Below, piece by piece: positions 60,524 to 64,000 of a stretch of DNA of 64,000 bases (positions are counted from its first letter, which is position 1; every line of letters begins with the position of its first letter). The stretch spans positions 1 to 64,000 of the forward strand of contig JAHBXY010000006.1 of NCBI GenBank assembly GCA_019636275.1, in the 5' to 3' direction. Source of the stretch: Planctomycetota bacterium. GTDB taxonomy: Bacteria > Planctomycetota > J058. The position numbers were made by a program, and so were the translations under genes. The notes below the pieces were generated by a model, which saw only the letters and a list, made by a program, of their open reading frames with translations, was not told where the DNA came from and ran no database searches.

Positions 60524-62271
60524 ATGCCCGGGTTCACCATCGATTACTTACAGGGTGATCGCGCCGGGAAGGTCGACCAGTTCGACCAGGACGTGGTGCG
60601 CGTCGGGCGCTGCGCCGACTTCGAGCTCATCTTCGACGAGATGGGCGTGAGCTGGGAGCACGCCGAGATCCGCCGCCGCGACGGCGACTTCTGGGTGATC
60701 GACCGCGGCAGCACCAACGGCACCTACGTCAACGACGAGCGGGCCCACAACGCGCGGCTGCGCGACGGCGACGTGCTCAAGTTCGGCAAGAAGGGCCCCG
60801 TCCTGCGCTTCCGCCTCGCCGCGGCGCCGGCGAGCGGCCACTTCGCGGCCGTGGCCGCCGCCCCTGCCGCGCCCGCCGCCCTGGCGCAGGGCCCAGCCGG
60901 CGGTGGTCTCGCCGCGCTCGAGCGGTTTCGACGCGCCGGTCTGGCCGGCCGCGCCCGCCCCGGCCCACGCAGCGCTTCTCGGAGGCCGCGGCGGCGGTGC
61001 CGCCGCGCGACGAGGCCCTCCTCGACGCGCGCTCCGACCTCCCGCCGGCGGCGCCGCGGCCCAAGGGCTCGCCCTGGCCGCTGGCGATCGCCCTGAGCCT
61101 GGGCGTCCTGGCCTGCGCCGGCGCCGGCACGGCCGGCCTGCTCTACCTCGAGATGCGCCAGCAGGACGCGGCGTTCGCCCGCGAGCGCGACAAGCGCGCC
61201 GAGGCCGAGGAGGAGCTCCGCGGGGCGCGCGCCGGCTTCGAGGAGCAGCTCGTGGCCGCGCGGCGCGGCCGCGCCGAGGCCGAGACCGAGACCATGCGCC
61301 TGCAGGGCGAGCTCGAGCGCGTCCGGCGCCGCGGCGAGGAGGAGGGGCAGCGCCTGGGCGAGCGCGTCACCTCGCTCGAGCGCGAGCTCGGGCAGGCGCG
61401 CCAGCTCATCCAGCGCCTGAGCGCCCGCGAGGAGCGGCCGCGGCCCGAGCAGCAGCCCACGGCGCAGGGCGCGCCGGCCGCCGGCGACTGGAAGGCGATC
61501 GAGCGGCGGCTCTCGCAGTCGGTCGTGTTCATCGCCACGCAGCTCTCCGGGCGGCGCAAGGACGGCACGACCGTGCCGCTCAACTGCTTCGGCACGGGGT
61601 TCTTCGCCTCGTCGGCCGGGCACATCGTCACCAACAAGCACGTGATCGAGCCCTGGAAGTTCCGCGAGATGGCCGAGCGCATGGCCGTCGAGGGGATCGA
61701 GGTGATCGAGGGCTCCTACCAGATCCACGTGTGGGTGGCCGGGACGCGCTTCCTGCGCGGCGCCGGCAACGAGCGCCAGATGGACCTGTCGACCGGCTAC
61801 TCGACGGCGACGAACACCCTCGAGGTCGTGCGCACGGCGCCTGACAAGTGGGAGACGATCCAGGTCGGCGGCGGCGGGGCGCGCTCGCTCCGCTACCACG
61901 ACGACCAGGGCAACGAGGACCTCGCGATCCTGCGCGCCCGCGTGGCCGCGCCCGTGCCCGCGGTGACCTTCGGCAGCAGCGACTCCGTGGAGAAGCTCGA
62001 CGAGGTCATGGTCCTCGGCTTCCCGGCGGGCCCCATGATCCTCGAGGCCGGCGTGGCCGAGACGTCGCCGGCCACGGGGCAGGTGCGCAAGGTCGAGCAG
62101 ACGATCTTCGTCTCGGCCGCCATGATCGGCGGCAACTCGGGCGGGCCGCTGATCGACAAGCGCGGGCGCGTCGTCGGGATCAGCACCCGCGTCGCCGGCG
62201 GCACCGAGACGCTCGGCTCCTGCCTGCGGATCGAGCACGCGGTGACGCTGCTGCAGGGCGGGGCCTGGTAG
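60524..62271 (+). CDS. FHA domain - membrane helix - coiled coil - trypsin-like protease, two frame changes
   Basis: From ATG 60524 an FHA domain (about residues 20-95: 'VRVGRCADFELIF', 'GVSWEHAEIRR', 'DRGSTNGTYVND') binds phosphothreonine. Near 60905-60985 the reading shifts twice ('FDAPVWPAAPAPA' in one frame, 'QRFSEAAAAVPPRDEALLD' in the next). It then continues from about 60985 with a membrane helix ('LAIALSLGVLACAGAGTAGLLY'; core 'LSLGVLACAG'), a coiled coil and a trypsin-like domain. Triad codons: His 61639 (NKHVIE), Asp 61918 (NEDLAIL) and Ser 62137 (GGNSGG). The N-terminus would be cytoplasmic and the protease outside. Coordinates are composite. Confidence 0.75.
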
Positions 62272-62300
62272 CTGCCCTCCACGGCCTGCGCGCCGGCTGC

Positions 62301-62306
62301 TACCCT
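62301..62306 (+). promoter_or_regulatory. -10-like TACCCT before GTG 62315
   Basis: TACCCT ends 8 bases before the GTG of the efflux adaptor. Weak match; included because the same spacing recurs at other genes. Confidence 0.25.
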
Positions 62307-62314
62307 GCCTGCGC

Positions 62315-63829
62315 GTGACGAAGAACGCCCTGCTCACCTGCGCGCTGGTCCTCCTGCTCGGCGGCATGAGCTACCGCGTCGTCGTCATCGCCCGGCGCGG
62401 GACCTCGCCGCGCGCTCACGCGCCGGGCGCGGCTCCGGGCGAGTGGTGCGACGAGCACGGCGTGGCCGAGGCCGACTGCTTCGTGTGCTCGCCCGCCCTC
62501 GTGCAGGCGCGCGGCGCGTGCGCCGAGCACGGGGTGCCGGCGGCCATGTGCACGCGCTGCCGGCCGGACCTGGCCGCCGTCTTCCGGTCGGTCGGCGACT
62601 GGTGCCGCGAGCACGCCCTGCCGGAGTCGCAGTGCACGCCCTGCCGGCCGGCGCGCGCGCCGCCGGCGCCGGAGCGCTCGCTCACGGTCGTCCACGACCC
62701 GACCGGCGCCGACCGGAGCGCGCGGCCGCCAAGCGCGGCCTGCCTGACCCACACGCTCCGCGTGCGCCTGAAGACGCCGGCGGTCGCGCGCGAGGTGGGC
62801 CTGGAGGTCGTCGCCGCCGAGCGGCGGCCCTTCCGCGAGGTGCTCACGTGCAACGCGCGCGTGGCCTGGGACGCGGACCGCTTCGCGCACGTGGCCGCCC
62901 GCGCGCCGGGCGTGATCGTGTCGGTCGCCGCCGACCTGGGCCGCCGCGTGGCGCCAGGCGACGTCCTGCTCACGCTCGACTCGGCGGCCGTCGGCGAGGC
63001 CGAGACGGCCGTGGTCGAGGCGGCGGCGCTGGCCGCCCTGTGGGCGAAGAACCACGCGCGCGAGGTCGACCTCGCCGGGCGCGGCGTCGGCACGCTGCGG
63101 GCCGTCGTCGACGCCGAGACGCGCCAGACCGAGGCCCACGTGGCGCTCGTGCGCGCGCGGCAGCGCCTCCTGAACCTGGGCGTCGAGGCGGGCCGCCTCG
63201 AGGCGCTCGAGGCGGGCGCGCGGCCGGGGTCGCTCCTGACCGTGAAGGCGCCGTTCGCCGGCGAGGTCGTCGAGCGCCACGCCGTCGTGGGCGAGGTCGT
63301 GCAGGCGGGCGAGGCCCTGCTCGTCGTGGCCGACGCCTCGCGCATGTGGGCCCTGATCGACGTGCCCGAGGAGGAGCACCCGCGCGTGCGCCCGGGCCAG
63401 GCGGTCGTGGTCACCGTCGAGGCGCCGCGCGGCCTCGCCGTCGCCGGCAAGCTCGACTGGGTCAGCCCGGCCGTCGACCCGCGCACGCGCACCGTCACCG
63501 CCCGCGCCGTCCTCGACAACCAGGACGGCCGCCTGCGCGCCCACCTGTTCGGCAAGGCGCGCGTCACCCTGCACCAGGAGGACGACGTCGTCCTGGTCCC
63601 GCGCGAGGCGGTGCAGTGGGAGGGCTGCTGCAACGTCGTCTTCGTGCGCCAGAGCGACACGGTCTACGAGCCGCGCAAGGTGACGCTCGGCTGCGCGACG
63701 CCCGGCGCCTACGAGGTGCTCGACGGCCTCGAGGCCGGCGAGCCGATCGTGACCACGGGCAGCTTCCTGCTCAAGACCGAGATCCTCAAGGGGAGCATCG
63801 GCGCGGGCTGCTGCGAGGGCGAAGAGTAG
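62315..63829 (+). CDS. Heavy-metal RND efflux periplasmic adaptor (CusB/CzcB-like) with Cys-rich N-terminus
   Basis: A 504-residue protein. The N-terminal anchor helix is 'LLTCALVLLLGG'. Three Cys-rich repeats follow ('WCDEHGVAEADCFVC', 'CAEHGVPAAMCTRC', 'WCREHALPESQCTPC') that likely bind metal. The adaptor core then has 'GVIVSVAADLGRRVAPGDVLLTLDS' (barrel-sandwich half; core 'LGRRVAPGDVL'), a helical hairpin, 'VKAPFAGEVVERHAVVGEVV' and a C-terminal 'GLEAGEPIVTTGSFLLKTE' typical of CusB/CzcB. A further CC pair lies near 'EGCCNVV' and at the end (GCCEGEE). It bridges the RND pump starting at 63858 to an outer-membrane channel. Confidence 0.9.
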   Translation: MTKNALLTCALVLLLGGMSYRVVVIARRGTSPRAHAPGAAPGEWCDEHGVAEADCFVCSPALVQARGACAEHGVPAAMCTRCRPDLAAVFRSVGDWCREHALPESQCTPCRPARAPPAPERSLTVVHDPTGADRSARPPSAACLTHTLRVRLKTPAVAREVGLEVVAAERRPFREVLTCNARVAWDADRFAHVAARAPGVIVSVAADLGRRVAPGDVLLTLDSAAVGEAETAVVEAAALAALWAKNHAREVDLAGRGVGTLRAVVDAETRQTEAHVALVRARQRLLNLGVEAGRLEALEAGARPGSLLTVKAPFAGEVVERHAVVGEVVQAGEALLVVADASRMWALIDVPEEEHPRVRPGQAVVVTVEAPRGLAVAGKLDWVSPAVDPRTRTVTARAVLDNQDGRLRAHLFGKARVTLHQEDDVVLVPREAVQWEGCCNVVFVRQSDTVYEPRKVTLGCATPGAYEVLDGLEAGEPIVTTGSFLLKTEILKGSIGAGCCEGEE

Positions 63830-63857
63830 TGAGCGGCCCCAGGCTCCTGGACGCCCG

Positions 63858-64000
63858 GTGAACGAGGACGCCCCCGACCTGCTCACGCGCGTCGTCGACG
63901 CGTCGCTGCAGCACCGCGCCGTCGTCTTGCTGCTCACCGGCCTCCTCGTCGTCGCCGGCCTGGTCGCCCTGAGAGACCTGCCGCTCGACGCCTTCCCCGA
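63858..64000 (+). CDS. CusA/CzcA-family RND efflux pump, N-terminus (runs off window)
   Basis: From GTG 63858 the first 47 residues read 'LLTRVVDASLQHRAVVLLLT', then 'GLLVVAGLVALRDLPLDAFP'; 'SL..R..V......l...G......lP.DAfPd' is the invariant beginning of heavy-metal RND pumps. The start is 28 bases after the adaptor stop, so the two form an operon. The gene continues past the window. Confidence 0.88.
   Translation, partial: MNEDAPDLLTRVVDASLQHRAVVLLLTGLLVVAGLVALRDLPLDAFP

Overview
This is a very GC-rich, densely coded bacterial chromosome segment with no rRNA, tRNA, CRISPR array or intact transposase that I could see. Four Hanks-type Ser/Thr kinases lie close together, several with helical N-terminal regions and TPR or beta-propeller C-termini. 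There are also three trypsin-like proteases (one fused to an FHA domain), a heparinase II/III-like enzyme, Gly/Pro-rich membrane proteins and many GTG starts. Together these suggest a Planctomycetota- or Myxococcota-like organism. That placement is inferred from gene content only; no marker phylogeny was possible.

Layout. 1-4.8 kb: the end of a DUF3160-like gene, a lipoprotein, a visibly AT-richer island with a HEPN-like two-gene module, an O-methyltransferase and an unknown gene. 4.9-23 kb: signalling region with a repeat-rich membrane protein, an HtrA-type protease, an MBL hydrolase, four Ser/Thr kinases (one scrambled by many frame changes), a pentapeptide-repeat protein and a CheR-like methyltransferase. 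23-37 kb: a divergent spacer with inverted hexamer arrays, a secreted trypsin-like protease, a heparinase-like enzyme, an MFS transporter, a polar amino-acid ABC operon (binding protein, permease, then ATPase behind two tandem mini-ORFs), a CNT nucleoside transporter and a ThrS without a TGS domain. 37-50 kb: housekeeping genes (DUF502, HU, type II NADH dehydrogenase, GNAT, ABC permease, RMND1/YagE-like, PmtA-like methyltransferase, RibD-C reductase, ThiC, EamA) plus a 205-bp nested palindromic element.

50.4-57.7 kb carries the most unusual locus, a tightly packed three-gene operon. It encodes an HExxH zincin-like protein, a 1049-residue protein with three OmpA-like modules each split by a peptidoglycan-binding-like insert, and a 1070-residue protein with propeller-like repeats and a hydrophobic, pore-former-like C-terminal half. 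This looks like a cell-envelope-directed toxin or effector set that I cannot assign to a described system. 57.8-64 kb: a small Cys-containing protein, a SHOCT protein, a UbiA prenyltransferase, an FHA-membrane-coiled coil-trypsin fusion, and the start of a heavy-metal RND efflux operon.

Several genes are interrupted by frame changes (8.36, 14.9-15.8, 28.0, 48.6-49.3 and 60.9 kb). These lie in extremely GC-rich stretches and protein-like sequence continues on both sides in another frame, so consensus indels are at least as likely as real pseudogenes. Coordinates for those genes are composite.
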